Of a stretch of DNA of 32,614 nt, positions 1 through 8,016 are shown in pieces. Source of the stretch: Planctomycetaceae bacterium. Its GTDB lineage: Bacteria > Planctomycetota > Planctomycetia > Pirellulales > UBA1268. The notes beneath the pieces are model-generated. The model searched no databases. It was not told the DNA's origin and was given only the letters and a program-made list of their open reading frames with translations. Made by a program: the position numbers and the translations under genes. Positions within the stretch are counted from its first letter, which is position 1. Every line of letters begins with the position of its first letter. The stretch is taken from assembly GCA_005791575.1 (NCBI GenBank), contig SXWA01000002.1, positions 1-32,614 of the forward strand, written 5' to 3'.

Positions 1-75
1 CTGCGCTTTTCACGGGAGCTGCGCTCCCGGCACCTCATCCATGAGGTGCAGCAGGCTGTGTGTCCACAGCCTGCC
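1..75 (+). repeat. Composite hairpin repeat, copy 1 (cut by window start)
   Basis: Three consecutive stem-loops are visible: GGGAGC/GCTCCC (14-28), GCACCTCA/TGAGGTGC (30-49) and CAGGCTGTG/CACAGCCTG (52-73). The same order recurs in copies 2, 3 and 4. The left part, which in copies 2 and 3 holds a further GTGGCCAAAG hairpin, lies outside the window. The ORFs called through it (41..346, 46..534) are products of the repeat and are not treated as genes. Confidence 0.85.
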
Positions 76-196
76 AGCAGCCCGTGGCCAAAGTCCATCC
101 CTGGCCTTTGGCCACTCGAAAACCTGCGCTTTTCACGGGAGCTGCGCTCCCGGCACCTCTTCCATGAGGTGCCGCAGGCTGTTTGTCCACCGCCTG
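76..196 (+). repeat. Composite hairpin repeat, copy 2 (full length)
   Basis: This copy follows copy 1 directly and shows the full order. First comes a 10-bp stem GTGGCCAAAG/CTTTGGCCAC (84-115), then a short linker, GGGAGC/GCTCCC (137-151), GCACCTC/GAGGTGC (153-172) and CAGGCTGT...GCCTG (175-196). The last stem is slightly degraded compared with copy 1. Arms are conserved between copies while loops vary, which suggests that structure is what is kept. The function is unknown; it resembles extragenic palindromic repeats in style but I do not recognise the family. Confidence 0.85.
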
Positions 197-399
197 TTGG
201 CCAGTTCACGGGATCAAATCGGCCAGTTGGTGCGCGCCGGTGCCGTTTCGTCGCTCACGCGAGTGCAGCCCGACGCGGGTGGCCACCGGCCCGCGGCCGA
301 CTGCTCCGAACCGAGTCATTGCGTCGGTGGGTGGAAACTGGCATAAACAGACATTTTATGACCATCCAACCTGGTGTGGAGCGGTCAGAGGCTTCACCT

Positions 400-523
400 A
401 GCAGCCCGTGGCCAAAGTCCATCCCTGGCCTTTGGCCACACGAAAACCTGCGGTTTTCACGGGAGTTGCGCTCCCGGCACCTCATCCATGAGGTGCATCC
501 GGCTGTTTGTCCACAGCCTGCCA
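400..523 (+). repeat. Composite hairpin repeat, copy 3 (full length)
   Basis: This is a third copy in the same orientation, about 200 bases after copy 2, with the same four-hairpin order. One arm of the GGGAGC hairpin has become GGGAGT, which still pairs as a G-U wobble with GCTCCC. The spacer at 197-399 between copies 2 and 3 contains nothing I can identify; it has no convincing ORF with a start signal. Confidence 0.85.
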
Positions 524-809
524 GTGAATGGTGAGGATCACACGATCATGGTGCAGCCGGTGAAGAACAGACTGAGTCCCTACGAAGCCGGGTGGCTGTC
601 GATGCTGGTGGTCAATGGCCTGGCGACCAGGGAATCGATCCGCCGATCGCAGTGCCGCGATGGCGTTCGCCGTCCGACCATCTCCGACCTCCACGAACAG
701 CGTGTCCGCCGCCTGCAGCAGCGGGACCAGGACCGGCGGCGGAGCGGCTGATGGCACGGGATCCCCGGCCGTGATGGGATTCCCGGACCGTCGTCTGTGA
801 CGGGTTGCG
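524..809. other. Region without a convincing gene
   Basis: Between repeat copy 3 and the methyltransferase there is no well-supported coding region. A plus-strand reading frame at 548-751 (67 codons, starting MVQPVKNRLS) has a GAGG about 11 bases before its ATG. It ends in a run of arginine and glutamine and resembles no family I know. The minus-strand ORF 482..1297 runs antisense through the methyltransferase and is probably a shadow. I would call 548-751 a gene only if homologues were found. Confidence 0.4.
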
Positions 810-1451
810 ATGACGGCTTCCGACGACGGGCCGCGGTGCCCCCCTTCCGCGGAAACGCCCGTTTCGCTCCACACGTTTTTCTCGGCAGCGTTGGGCCATC
901 CGCGCGTCGTCGGTGCCATCGCGCCCTCGTCCTCATGGCTGGCGGCGGAGATGATCCGCCGCGCGGATCCGCAGCCGGGCCAGCTCGTCGTCGAACTGGG
1001 AAGCGGCACCGGGCCGATGACCCGGGCGCTGGTCACAGCCGGCCCCGGGCTTCCCCGCTTCGCCGTGGAACCTGTCGCCACGCTCGCGGCCGCGACGCGG
1101 CGTGCCGCCCCCGGCGTGGAGGTGGTCGAGGGGAGTGCCGAACACCTCCCCGCCATGCTCGCCGACCGCGGACTCGGCCCGATCGACCGGATCGTCAGCA
1201 GCCTCCCCTTCGCAGCCTGGCCGGCGGACCTGCAGGATAGGGTGCTCGCCGGCATCACGGCGGCCCTCGCACCACGGGGCCGGATGGTGACGTTCACCTA
1301 CGCCGTCAGCCCTCTGCTCCCGGCCGGCCGCCGCTTCCGCCAACGGCTCACCGAGTCGTTCGCGCATGTCACCGCGACCCCGATCGTCTGGGCGAATCTC
1401 CCTCCGGCCTTCGTCTACGTCTGCGAGGGCGTTGCCCTGCCTCAGCCGTGA
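810..1451 (+). CDS. Class I SAM-dependent methyltransferase, phospholipid N-methyltransferase-like
   Basis: The 213-residue protein has the SAM-binding glycine loop VELGSGTG at residues 61-68. It is preceded by an F..ALGHPR.VGAIAPSS stretch that is typical of PmtA-like phospholipid methyltransferases and related KsgA-fold enzymes. Downstream, SLPFAAWP matches the conserved loop after motif IV in that group. A role in methylating a membrane lipid head group such as phosphatidylethanolamine is inferred from family resemblance; another small or lipid substrate is possible. No clear Shine-Dalgarno precedes the ATG, so the start is only moderately certain. It stands alone, convergent with deoC, and follows the repeat-rich region. 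Confidence 0.8.
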   Translation: MTASDDGPRCPPSAETPVSLHTFFSAALGHPRVVGAIAPSSSWLAAEMIRRADPQPGQLVVELGSGTGPMTRALVTAGPGLPRFAVEPVATLAAATRRAAPGVEVVEGSAEHLPAMLADRGLGPIDRIVSSLPFAAWPADLQDRVLAGITAALAPRGRMVTFTYAVSPLLPAGRRFRQRLTESFAHVTATPIVWANLPPAFVYVCEGVALPQP

Positions 1452-1533
1452 GCGGCCGCGGCCCGCGTCTCGAGCGCACCGTTGGCCGATTCCGCCGCGC
1501 TCGGCACGGCGCTCCCCTCCTCGCCGCGCGACC

Positions 1534-1557
1534 GCCGGGCGAACGCCGCCGCCCGGC
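1534..1557. terminator. Hairpin between convergent genes, possible bidirectional terminator
   Basis: GCCGGGCG and CGCCCGGC form a perfect 8-bp GC stem with an 8-base loop. It lies in the 112-base gap between the methyltransferase (plus) and deoC (minus). No T-run follows on either side, so this is a candidate only. Confidence 0.35.
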
Positions 1558-1563
1558 AGACGG

Positions 1564-2295
1564 TCAATAGCCGGTGGTGGCGCCCGGCGCCCCGCCGGCG
1601 AGCCCGACCGCGGGCCGCCCGAGCCGGCGGTTGAGCTCGTCGAGGATCTCGCGCGTCCGGCTCGAACCGCAGCGCGTGCACCCCAGTTCGCGCATCCGCA
1701 GCAGGCCGTCGATGTCGCGGATCCCCCCGGCCGCCTTCACCTGCACCTGGGGAGCCGCATGCCGGCGCATGAGGATCACGTCCGCCTCGGTGGCCCCGCC
1801 GCTGCCGAACCCGGTCGATGTCTTCACCCAGTCGCACCCGAGGTCGCTCGCGATCGCGCAGAGGTGGATCTTCTGCGCGTCGTCGAGGAAGCAGTTCTCG
1901 AAGATCACCTTCACCTTCTTCCCGGCCGCGTGGACCTCGTCGGTCACCGCCCGGATGTCGGACCGGACATGATCCCAGTGGCCGCTCACGACGCGCGAGA
2001 TGGTGACCACCATGTCGAGCTCCTCACCTCCGTCGGCGAGGGCCTGCCGCGTCTCGGCCACCTTGGCCGCGGTCGTCTGGGCGCCGTGGGGGAAGCCGAT
2101 CGTGGTGCTCGCCCTGACCGTCGAGCCGGCGAGCAATTCCGCGCAGCGCGCAAGCGCGTGGGGCATGATGCACACGCTGGCCACGTCGTAGGCCAGCGCC
2201 AGGCGGCAGCCCGCCTCCAGTTCGTCCCACGTGAGGGTGGGCACGAGCAGCGCGTGGTCGATCATCTTGGCCAAGTCGGTGTAGCCGGCATGCAC
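1564..2295 (-). CDS. deoC: Deoxyribose-phosphate aldolase DeoC
   Basis: The enzyme cleaves 2-deoxyribose 5-phosphate to glyceraldehyde 3-phosphate and acetaldehyde in deoxynucleoside breakdown. The Schiff-base lysine lies in WVKTSTGFGSGGAT (K158), a second conserved lysine lies in VKAAGGIRD (K187) and the conserved aspartate in ELDMV (D94). The ORF track begins at 2499, inside the upstream gene. I chose the GTG at 2295 because it is preceded by GGAG eight bases upstream and gives a 243-residue protein starting just before the conserved DLAKMIDHALL. It sits 41 bases after the unknown secreted protein gene and is probably the last gene of that minus-strand operon; a functional link to it is not evident. 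Confidence 0.93.
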   Translation of the reverse strand: MHAGYTDLAKMIDHALLVPTLTWDELEAGCRLALAYDVASVCIMPHALARCAELLAGSTVRASTTIGFPHGAQTTAAKVAETRQALADGGEELDMVVTISRVVSGHWDHVRSDIRAVTDEVHAAGKKVKVIFENCFLDDAQKIHLCAIASDLGCDWVKTSTGFGSGGATEADVILMRRHAAPQVQVKAAGGIRDIDGLLRMRELGCTRCGSSRTREILDELNRRLGRPAVGLAGGAPGATTGY

Positions 2296-2336
2296 GGCAG
2301 CGACTCCGGAAACGGGGAACGGGTGCGGCTGACCGG

Positions 2337-4073
2337 TCAACGACGGTCGTCGAGCGGCGCATCGCCGGCAGCCTGGCGGGTGACGATCGGCACGTGGCCG
2401 ACCTCCAGCCCGGGCGGGGGCTCGACGATCAGCGCGGGATCGAGATCGGCCAGGCTGCCGATCGCGGGGGGAGGGAGGTACTCCCCGTCGCGGCGCCACT
2501 GACGATGCAACTTCTCGACCCGCGCCTGGAGCGCCTCCCGTTCGGCGGCCGTGAGATCGGCGTTGAGGAGGGCGGGCTGGTCGGCGAACCGGTACCAGTG
2601 GTAGGTGACGACGCTCGAGTCACCGAGCCTCACGGTGAACGGGCCCGCCACCGGCCCAGGCTGCTTCCAGCAGCTGCCAGTGTCGTCCGGGGTGGTGTAG
2701 GGCTCCGGGGTGGCGGCGCGCGGACGGGTGAAGCGGTGACCGGTCAGGCCGGTCTCCGCCGGCACGTCGGCCGCGGGCACCACCACCCACTCCGGTTTTC
2801 CCTCCGCCGGGGTGTCCAGACGGTAATACTCCGGCAGCGTGACCCGCGGTCCGGGGCCGTCGTCGGTGTCGCTGACGAGAGGGCGGGTCCAGCGGTAGCC
2901 GTAGGTGTGGGGATCGAGCGCCTCGGCGGTGGCGAACGACGACCAGGCGAGCCCCACCTTCTTCTCGCGCGGCGTGCCGGGGGGATAGATCCGCCAGGTC
3001 GATCCACCGCCCCCGGTGAAGGTGTGGACGGCCGCGGCCTCCGGATCGATACGGCCGCTGGCGACCGGACCGCCGGCGAACCAGCGCTCCACGGCATCCC
3101 ACAGGGCGGCGCGCTCGTAGGCCGTCACCCGGTGGACCACCGCCGAGCGACCGTCGGGTCCGCGCGGAAACGACGTCGGCGCCACGCGGGCGAACGTCCT
3201 TCCCCCGGCATCCACCGCCTGCACGGCGGGGACATACTGGGTCTCCATCTGCAGCGCGCGATTGGGATGCGACGGCCGGCTGTCGAGGAACATGCCCGCC
3301 AGCGCCGGATCGGCGAGCGACGCCCGCGACCAGTAGAACGGCGTGAAGAAGGCCACCGGCCCTTTGAAGTTGCCGGTGTTGAGGAACAGCGTCCAACAAT
3401 TGCCGCCGGTGGGCACCGGCTGGCCGGCCGTCGTCGCCTTGGCGGCGACCAGTGGCAGCGGCAGGTAGCCGTAGCCCACCAACTGCCCGCACGTCCCCTG
3501 CCGGAGGTTGAGCCCGTCCGGCGGCCAGAGCACCCACGGGCTCAGCTGCGCGACGCCGTACATCCCCAGCGGCTTGTCCCAGTCACGGCTCTTGCCGGCA
3601 CCGGGCCCGTTGGCCCATTCGCTGAAGTTGCGTGCCACCCCCCCCATGATGAACTTCGGTGTCTCGGTGGCGAAGCGCGTGTCACGCCACCACCCGAGGC
3701 CCCCCTCGATGTCGGAGTAGAGGTCGGCCGGTTTCGGCCCGTCGTACTGCGCGAACATCCAGGTGCCGAACAGGCCGGTCTGGAACCGGTTGCCGGGATA
3801 GCGCCCGAGCAGCGGCCAAGCGGCGACGTACAGCGAGAATCCGGCGTTGTAGCGGTCGGGCACCTGCTCGTGCGGCACGAGCAGGTAGCCCGCCATCTCC
3901 ACCTCGGCAGGCGGTGCCGCGCCCGGCCCGTCGGCAGCGAAGCACGTGGTGGCGGTCGTGGCGCAGGCGATCGCCAGCCCGGCGACTGCCGTGAGACGCG
4001 ACCAAGCCCCGCAGGAACCACCGCGGGCGCCGACGGCACGCCCGGAAACCCCGCACGGAAGGAATGCCAGCAT
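2337..4073 (-). CDS. Secreted protein of unknown function
   Basis: The 578-residue protein has an N-terminal hydrophobic segment (about residues 27-46, ending in CFAADG) that looks like a signal peptide, so it is probably exported. The remainder is rich in tryptophan, tyrosine, glycine and proline with no catalytic motif I recognise. The ATG at 4073 is preceded by GGAG at six bases, which supports this start. It begins 18 bases after the DUF1501 gene and precedes deoC by 41 bases, so the three are probably co-transcribed. The composition and operon setting are consistent with a planctomycete-type surface or periplasmic protein, but I cannot assign a role. Confidence 0.75.
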   Translation of the reverse strand: MLAFLPCGVSGRAVGARGGSCGAWSRLTAVAGLAIACATTATTCFAADGPGAAPPAEVEMAGYLLVPHEQVPDRYNAGFSLYVAAWPLLGRYPGNRFQTGLFGTWMFAQYDGPKPADLYSDIEGGLGWWRDTRFATETPKFIMGGVARNFSEWANGPGAGKSRDWDKPLGMYGVAQLSPWVLWPPDGLNLRQGTCGQLVGYGYLPLPLVAAKATTAGQPVPTGGNCWTLFLNTGNFKGPVAFFTPFYWSRASLADPALAGMFLDSRPSHPNRALQMETQYVPAVQAVDAGGRTFARVAPTSFPRGPDGRSAVVHRVTAYERAALWDAVERWFAGGPVASGRIDPEAAAVHTFTGGGGSTWRIYPPGTPREKKVGLAWSSFATAEALDPHTYGYRWTRPLVSDTDDGPGPRVTLPEYYRLDTPAEGKPEWVVVPAADVPAETGLTGHRFTRPRAATPEPYTTPDDTGSCWKQPGPVAGPFTVRLGDSSVVTYHWYRFADQPALLNADLTAAEREALQARVEKLHRQWRRDGEYLPPPAIGSLADLDPALIVEPPPGLEVGHVPIVTRQAAGDAPLDDRR

Positions 4074-4091
4074 GCGTGTCTCCGCCGGTCG

Positions 4092-5516
4092 TCAACCGAA
4101 CAACGCCGTGATCGCACGCCCGGGGCGGACGAACTGCGGCCGGCCTGCCAGGTCGGGCAGGATCTGCCCCTCGGGCACACCGAGGGCATGGTACAGCGTG
4201 GCGACGAGGTCCCGGGGGGCGACCGGATCGGCGGCAGGGAACGCGGCATGGCGGTCGCTCGCCCCGTGGACATGGCCACGACGGAACGGCCCGCCGGCGA
4301 GCACGGTGCTGAAGCAGCCGGGCCAGTGGTCGCGGCCGTCGGCGCCGGCGCCGGCGTCGCTGTTGACCTGCCCGACGCGCGGCGTGCGGCCGAACTCACC
4401 GGTCCAGACCACGATCGTCTCGTCGAGGAGCCCCCGCTCCTCGAGGTCGTCGAGCAGCGCCGCGAAGGCGATGTCGGCCACCGGCATCAGCCGCTCGCGG
4501 TGGTCGATGAAGTTCCGCGAGTGGGTGTCCCAGTAGACGCTGACGTTCTTGATGCCGTCGTTGGGCCAGAAGACCGTCACCAACGGCACGCCGCGCTCCA
4601 CCAACCGGCGCGCCTGGAGCACCGACTGACCGTGCGGGTTGCGGCCGTAGCGGTCGCGGACCGCATCCGGCTCCTGGCCGAGATCGAAGGCGCCGCGCCC
4701 GCTGGCGGTGCTCGTGAGCAGATCGAACGCGCGCCGCCGGAATTCGTCCTGCAGTGCCGCCGCATCCCCCTTGGCGGCGATCTGCCGGTCGAGCCTGGCG
4801 AGGAGGCGCATCCGGTCGTCGAGACGGTCGATCGAGAGCTGGTCGGAAAGCTCCATGTCGGGCACGCGGTAGCCGGGCAGCGCCGGATCGTCGTCGATGG
4901 TGAGCGGGTCGTGGACGCCCCCCAACCAGCCGGCGAACTGGCCCTGACTCTCCTCGACGAACCGGGGCACGTCGCCCGGCACCGTGGGGCGCATCTGCAC
5001 CACCGGCGGCAGGGCGCCGGTGCCGCGGCCGAGGGCCGCCAGCGCCGAGCCGATGTTGGGCCACTGGGCGCGGCGGTCGGTGCTCGTGACCGGAGGCTCG
5101 CCGGTGAGGAGGAAGCTCGTCGACTTGGTGTGGTCGGCATTGTCGTGGGTCATCGACCGCACGATGCACAAGCGGTCGGTGCGTTGGGCCAACCGGGGAA
5201 AGTGCTCGCTGATGCGGATCCCCGGCACCGCCGTGGCGATCGGCCGGAACTCACCCCGCACCTCCACCGGCGCGTCGGGCTTGGGATCCCACGTCTCGAG
5301 CTGCGACGGACCACCCCACATGAAGAGGAAGATGCAGCGTGTCGCGCGGCCGAACGAGGCGCCGTTCGTCACGGCCTTCGCCGCAGCCGTCTCCGCAGCC
5401 CGCGCCGCGAGCAGTTCGGGCAGGCCGAGCCCGAGCATGCCGAGGCCGCCGAGCCGGAGGATCTCCCGACGCTGGCAGGCGGTGCGGCGAAACTCAGGAC
5501 AGACCGGCCAGTGCAT
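4092..5516 (-). CDS. DUF1501 domain protein, Tat-type leader
   Basis: DUF1501 proteins belong to the alkaline-phosphatase/sulfatase-like superfamily and are abundant in planctomycetes; their substrates are largely unknown. The N-terminus has RREILRLGGLGMLGLGLPELL, a twin-arginine-like leader of the kind these proteins usually carry. The core includes FLFMWGGPSQLETWDPKPDA, and later TIVVWTGEFGRTPR and GRDHWPGCFS, all characteristic of the family. I preferred the ATG at 5516 to the ORF start at 5552 because GGGAG lies seven bases upstream; the protein is then 474 residues. Unlike the second DUF1501 gene at 14043-15431, it has no DUF1549/DUF1553 partner beside it and heads an operon with an unknown secreted protein and deoC. 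Confidence 0.93.
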   Translation of the reverse strand: MHWPVCPEFRRTACQRREILRLGGLGMLGLGLPELLAARAAETAAAKAVTNGASFGRATRCIFLFMWGGPSQLETWDPKPDAPVEVRGEFRPIATAVPGIRISEHFPRLAQRTDRLCIVRSMTHDNADHTKSTSFLLTGEPPVTSTDRRAQWPNIGSALAALGRGTGALPPVVQMRPTVPGDVPRFVEESQGQFAGWLGGVHDPLTIDDDPALPGYRVPDMELSDQLSIDRLDDRMRLLARLDRQIAAKGDAAALQDEFRRRAFDLLTSTASGRGAFDLGQEPDAVRDRYGRNPHGQSVLQARRLVERGVPLVTVFWPNDGIKNVSVYWDTHSRNFIDHRERLMPVADIAFAALLDDLEERGLLDETIVVWTGEFGRTPRVGQVNSDAGAGADGRDHWPGCFSTVLAGGPFRRGHVHGASDRHAAFPAADPVAPRDLVATLYHALGVPEGQILPDLAGRPQFVRPGRAITALFG

Positions 5517-5687
5517 CACTCTCTCCCGCGGTCGACGCGACGAGTGTACCAAGCGTGCGGCCGCCGGCTCGCGGCAGCGCGGGGGGGCGGCGTCTGGGGC
5601 GCGGCTGCGGGAAACAGTCCGGCGCTTCCTCGGGACGCTGGCCGTGGATCGATCGGAGCCGCGGCCCGCAGAGGGCGGCGCGGGTGA

Positions 5688-6416
5688 TCAGTTTGCCGGA
5701 GCAGCCTCGGCGGCCTCACCGAGCCGCAGCCCCTCCTCGGCCATCAGCGGCAGGAGCCGTTCGCGGAGCGGCTTGAGCTCGCGCGCGAGGAAGCCACGCA
5801 CGTCTCCGGTGCGCCGGATCGCATACTGCTCGGCCACTACCCGGCCGTCATCCATCCGCGAGTATTTGAAGATGTTGAACTCGACCATCGATCCGTCGGC
5901 CGGCCCGACCACGAAGTCGACGATGCTCGCCCCGGTCGCGGCGTGCTCCATGAGCGCGCAGGGGGCCTGCGGATAGACCATCTTCACCTGCTTCACCAAC
6001 CCGCCGGCGAGCGCCTTGGGATCCTGCGACTTGTCGTACACCCGCACGGAGGCGAGCCTGGTCCAGCGGTCGAGTTTCTCCCCCTTGGGGATGAACTCCA
6101 GCACCTGCTCGTTGTCGTTGGCACCCTGGGAGGCGAGGACGAGCGTCTGGCCGTCGAAGCTCACCACGTCGCCACCGTCCGGCCCGTCGGCACCGGCCTG
6201 ATTCGCCTGCCCGGCTGCCTGCCCGGCGCACAGTCCCACGCACACGATCAGCAGTCCGTGGACCACCCTTCTGCGGCAGCGCGCCACCGCACTGCAGAGG
6301 GAACAACTGCTGCCGAGGGCCCCGGGGCCGGGCCGACCCCGTATCGCCACCCGCACGACATTCACCGACGGATGGATTCCCCACTCGGCCAGCGGAAGGG
6401 GCGCGGCGGCTCGCAT
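5688..6416 (-). CDS. Exported protein of unknown function
   Basis: The ORF track gives 253 residues from 6449. The ATG at 6416 has GAGGA five bases upstream and is the better start (242 residues). A hydrophobic stretch VVHGLLIVCVGLCAGQAAGQA looks like a signal peptide but lies about 50 residues in. Either the leader is unusually long or translation starts later, for example at a GTG at 6287 that lacks a good ribosome site. The mature part (from about GGDVVSFDGQTLVL) is a compact domain with alternating hydrophobic strands, reminiscent of small lipoprotein folds, but no family is recognised. It lies upstream of the DUF1501 operon with a 171-base gap and is divergent from the spermidine-synthase-like gene. 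Confidence 0.7.
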   Translation of the reverse strand: MRAAAPLPLAEWGIHPSVNVVRVAIRGRPGPGALGSSCSLCSAVARCRRRVVHGLLIVCVGLCAGQAAGQANQAGADGPDGGDVVSFDGQTLVLASQGANDNEQVLEFIPKGEKLDRWTRLASVRVYDKSQDPKALAGGLVKQVKMVYPQAPCALMEHAATGASIVDFVVGPADGSMVEFNIFKYSRMDDGRVVAEQYAIRRTGDVRGFLARELKPLRERLLPLMAEEGLRLGEAAEAAPAN

Positions 6417-6604
6417 GGCATTCCTCGCGGCGTCTCGAAGGTGGATCAACCGGGGAGCCTACGGCCGAGCGCGGAAAACACACAAGCCCGCGCAGCGCAT
6501 CCTCACTCGCGGCGCTCCGCTTTCATCTTTCATCGCCCGATGCCGTGCAGCAGACTGGGGCCGAAACGCCACCCCCGCATCCCCCGCCCCCCCGACTCCG
6601 CCCC

Positions 6605-7282
6605 ATGAAGCCCACCATCCTCCGTGCCCAGGTCACCACACCGGACGGCCGGCTCATGACACTGCACGAACACGACGGGGCGTTCACGATCCGTGTCGCC
6701 GGGGTCGAGCTGATGACCACCCGGCAGCATCACTCGGAGGAGCGGCTGGCGCTCCTCGCCTGCGAACCGCTCCGCCGCGTGCGCGGAGCGCGGGTGCTGA
6801 TCGGCGGCCTCGGCTTCGGCTTCACCCTGCGGACAGCGCTCGGCATCCTCGGCGCCGATGCCGCCGTCGTCGTCGCGGAGCTGATCCCGGAGGTGGTCGC
6901 CTGGAACCGCGACCCGGCGTATGGCCTGGCTGGCCCCACGCTCGAAGATCCCCGCGTCACGGTCGTCGTCGGCGACGTCGGCGACGTGCTCCGCAGGGAC
7001 AAAGCCGCCTTCGACGCCGTGATCCTCGATGTCGACAACGGCGCCGCCGGCCTGACGACAGTCGACAACGGGCGGCTCTACACGGCGAACGGACTGACGC
7101 GGGCCCGGGCGGCCCTCCGGCCGCGTGGCTGCCTGGCCGTGTGGTCGGCCGACGGCGACCCAGCCTTCGCGGAACGGATGCGGCGCAGCGGGTTCGCCGT
7201 GACCACCGAACGGGCACGGGTGCATGCCGGGGGGGGGAGCTGGAACCACCTGTTCATCGGCCGCGTCCCCGCCACACGCTGA
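6605..7282 (+). CDS. Spermidine-synthase-like SAM-dependent enzyme
   Basis: The 225-residue protein starting MKPTILRAQ has a nucleotide-binding loop GGLGFGFTLRTAL (about 67-79), an acidic strand end VVVAELIPEVV and the strand DAVILDVDNG, as in the spermidine synthase (SpeE) superfamily. It lacks the full N-terminal tetramerisation domain, so it may be a methyltransferase-type relative rather than a true polyamine synthase. The ORF start at 6545 adds a proline-rich stretch; the ATG at 6605 fits the family better, though no clear Shine-Dalgarno is visible. A run of nine G lies near the 3' end (about 7229-7237), encoding part of a Gly-Gly-Gly, and could be a slippage or sequencing-error site. 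The ion-channel-like gene follows in the same direction. Confidence 0.8.
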   Translation: MKPTILRAQVTTPDGRLMTLHEHDGAFTIRVAGVELMTTRQHHSEERLALLACEPLRRVRGARVLIGGLGFGFTLRTALGILGADAAVVVAELIPEVVAWNRDPAYGLAGPTLEDPRVTVVVGDVGDVLRRDKAAFDAVILDVDNGAAGLTTVDNGRLYTANGLTRARAALRPRGCLAVWSADGDPAFAERMRRSGFAVTTERARVHAGGGSWNHLFIGRVPATR

Positions 7283-7365
7283 CGGCGGCGGTTTCCGGGA
7301 GTCCACCGGCGTGCGATGATCGCCGCACCGATACCAATCCTCACACTGCCGCCACGGGACCGCCG

Positions 7366-7941
7366 ATGGATGCCCCCCTCACCCCACCGTCCACGCATGC
7401 CCGACGACCTCCGCGCCAACTGGTGCGGCAGATGGTGGAAGTGGCCGTGATCGCCGGGCTGGCGGCAGCCCTCCATGCCCTGCGCACGGCCGGCTGGGTC
7501 GATGGCGAACCGCTCTGCTGGATCGTGGTGGGGCTGGCGCTGGCGAAGACCGGCTATTTCCTCGTCGAGAACCTCCAGCACATCCTCCTCGCGACCGCCC
7601 ACGAAATCGCCTACCACCGGTTCCTCGGGCTGATGGGGGTGAACATGATGCAGATCACCCTCTCGTTCGCCCTCGACTGCTGGCTGCTCGAATCGGCGGT
7701 GCCGCGCAGTTTCAGCGGCTTCGACCCGGCGACGATGACTCCGGCGGGGGTGTTTTTCGACTGCTTCTTCTACAGCGTGCTCAATTTCTCCTTCTTCGGG
7801 TTCGGTGAGATCCTCCCGCAGACGATCCCCGCCAAGATCGTCACCCTCCTCGAGGTGATCCTCGCCTTCTTCACCGTGATCTTCCTCCTCTCCGACTTCA
7901 TCAGCCTCAAGGATTCGCTCCGCGGCGGCCGGTCGGGGTAG
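7366..7941 (+). CDS. Ion-channel-like membrane protein with atypical selectivity filter
   Basis: The 191-residue protein is read from the ATG at 7366 within the long ORF 6415..7941; the upstream part of that ORF overlaps the previous gene and is not coding. Hydrophobic segments occur at about 24-42, 52-76, 90-110, 128-143 and 157-177. The C-terminal half has helix, pore-like loop SFFGFGEILPQT (142-153), helix, the layout of Ion_trans_2 potassium channel modules, whose filter is normally TVGYGD followed by P.T. Here the filter reads FFGFGE. Function as an ion channel is therefore an inference from layout and not proven. No RCK or cyclic-nucleotide domain is present. Its stop codon overlaps a fragment of the composite repeat. 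Confidence 0.7.
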   Translation: MDAPLTPPSTHARRPPRQLVRQMVEVAVIAGLAAALHALRTAGWVDGEPLCWIVVGLALAKTGYFLVENLQHILLATAHEIAYHRFLGLMGVNMMQITLSFALDCWLLESAVPRSFSGFDPATMTPAGVFFDCFFYSVLNFSFFGFGEILPQTIPAKIVTLLEVILAFFTVIFLLSDFISLKDSLRGGRSG

Positions 7942-7965
7942 CAGCCCGTGGCCAAAGCCCATCCC
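7940..7965 (+). repeat. Fragment of composite repeat (left end only)
   Basis: The sequence AGCAGCCCGTGGCCAAAG, followed by a C and CCATCCC, matches the left end of repeat copies 2 and 3 apart from one base. The pairing arm CTTTGGCCAC and all the later hairpins are missing. It starts in the stop codon of the ion-channel-like gene and supplies the GTG that the ORF track uses as the start of the next gene. Confidence 0.7.
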
Positions 7966-8016
7966 CGCCCCACGTCCCGCAAGCGCGCCTTGTGCGCCGA
8001 CAGGGTGTCGGTGACG

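Noticed and set aside
1-523. CRISPR array
   Set aside because: The repeated units are about 120 bases, irregularly spaced, and contain several internal hairpins. There are no uniform short repeats and spacers and no cas genes.
41-534. ORFs 41..346 and 46..534
   Set aside because: They run through the hairpin repeats and encode the same repeat-derived peptide more than once.
482-1297. 271-residue minus-strand ORF
   Set aside because: It is mostly antisense to the methyltransferase and ends in repeat copy 3; no conserved motif.
2394-5687. 1097-residue plus-strand ORF
   Set aside because: It is antisense to the DUF1501 gene and the unknown secreted protein; its composition is that of a shadow ORF and it has no domain match.
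6415-7365. N-terminal 317 codons of ORF 6415..7941
   Set aside because: They overlap the spermidine-synthase-like gene in another frame and encode Arg/Pro-rich shadow sequence; the channel-like protein starts at 7366.
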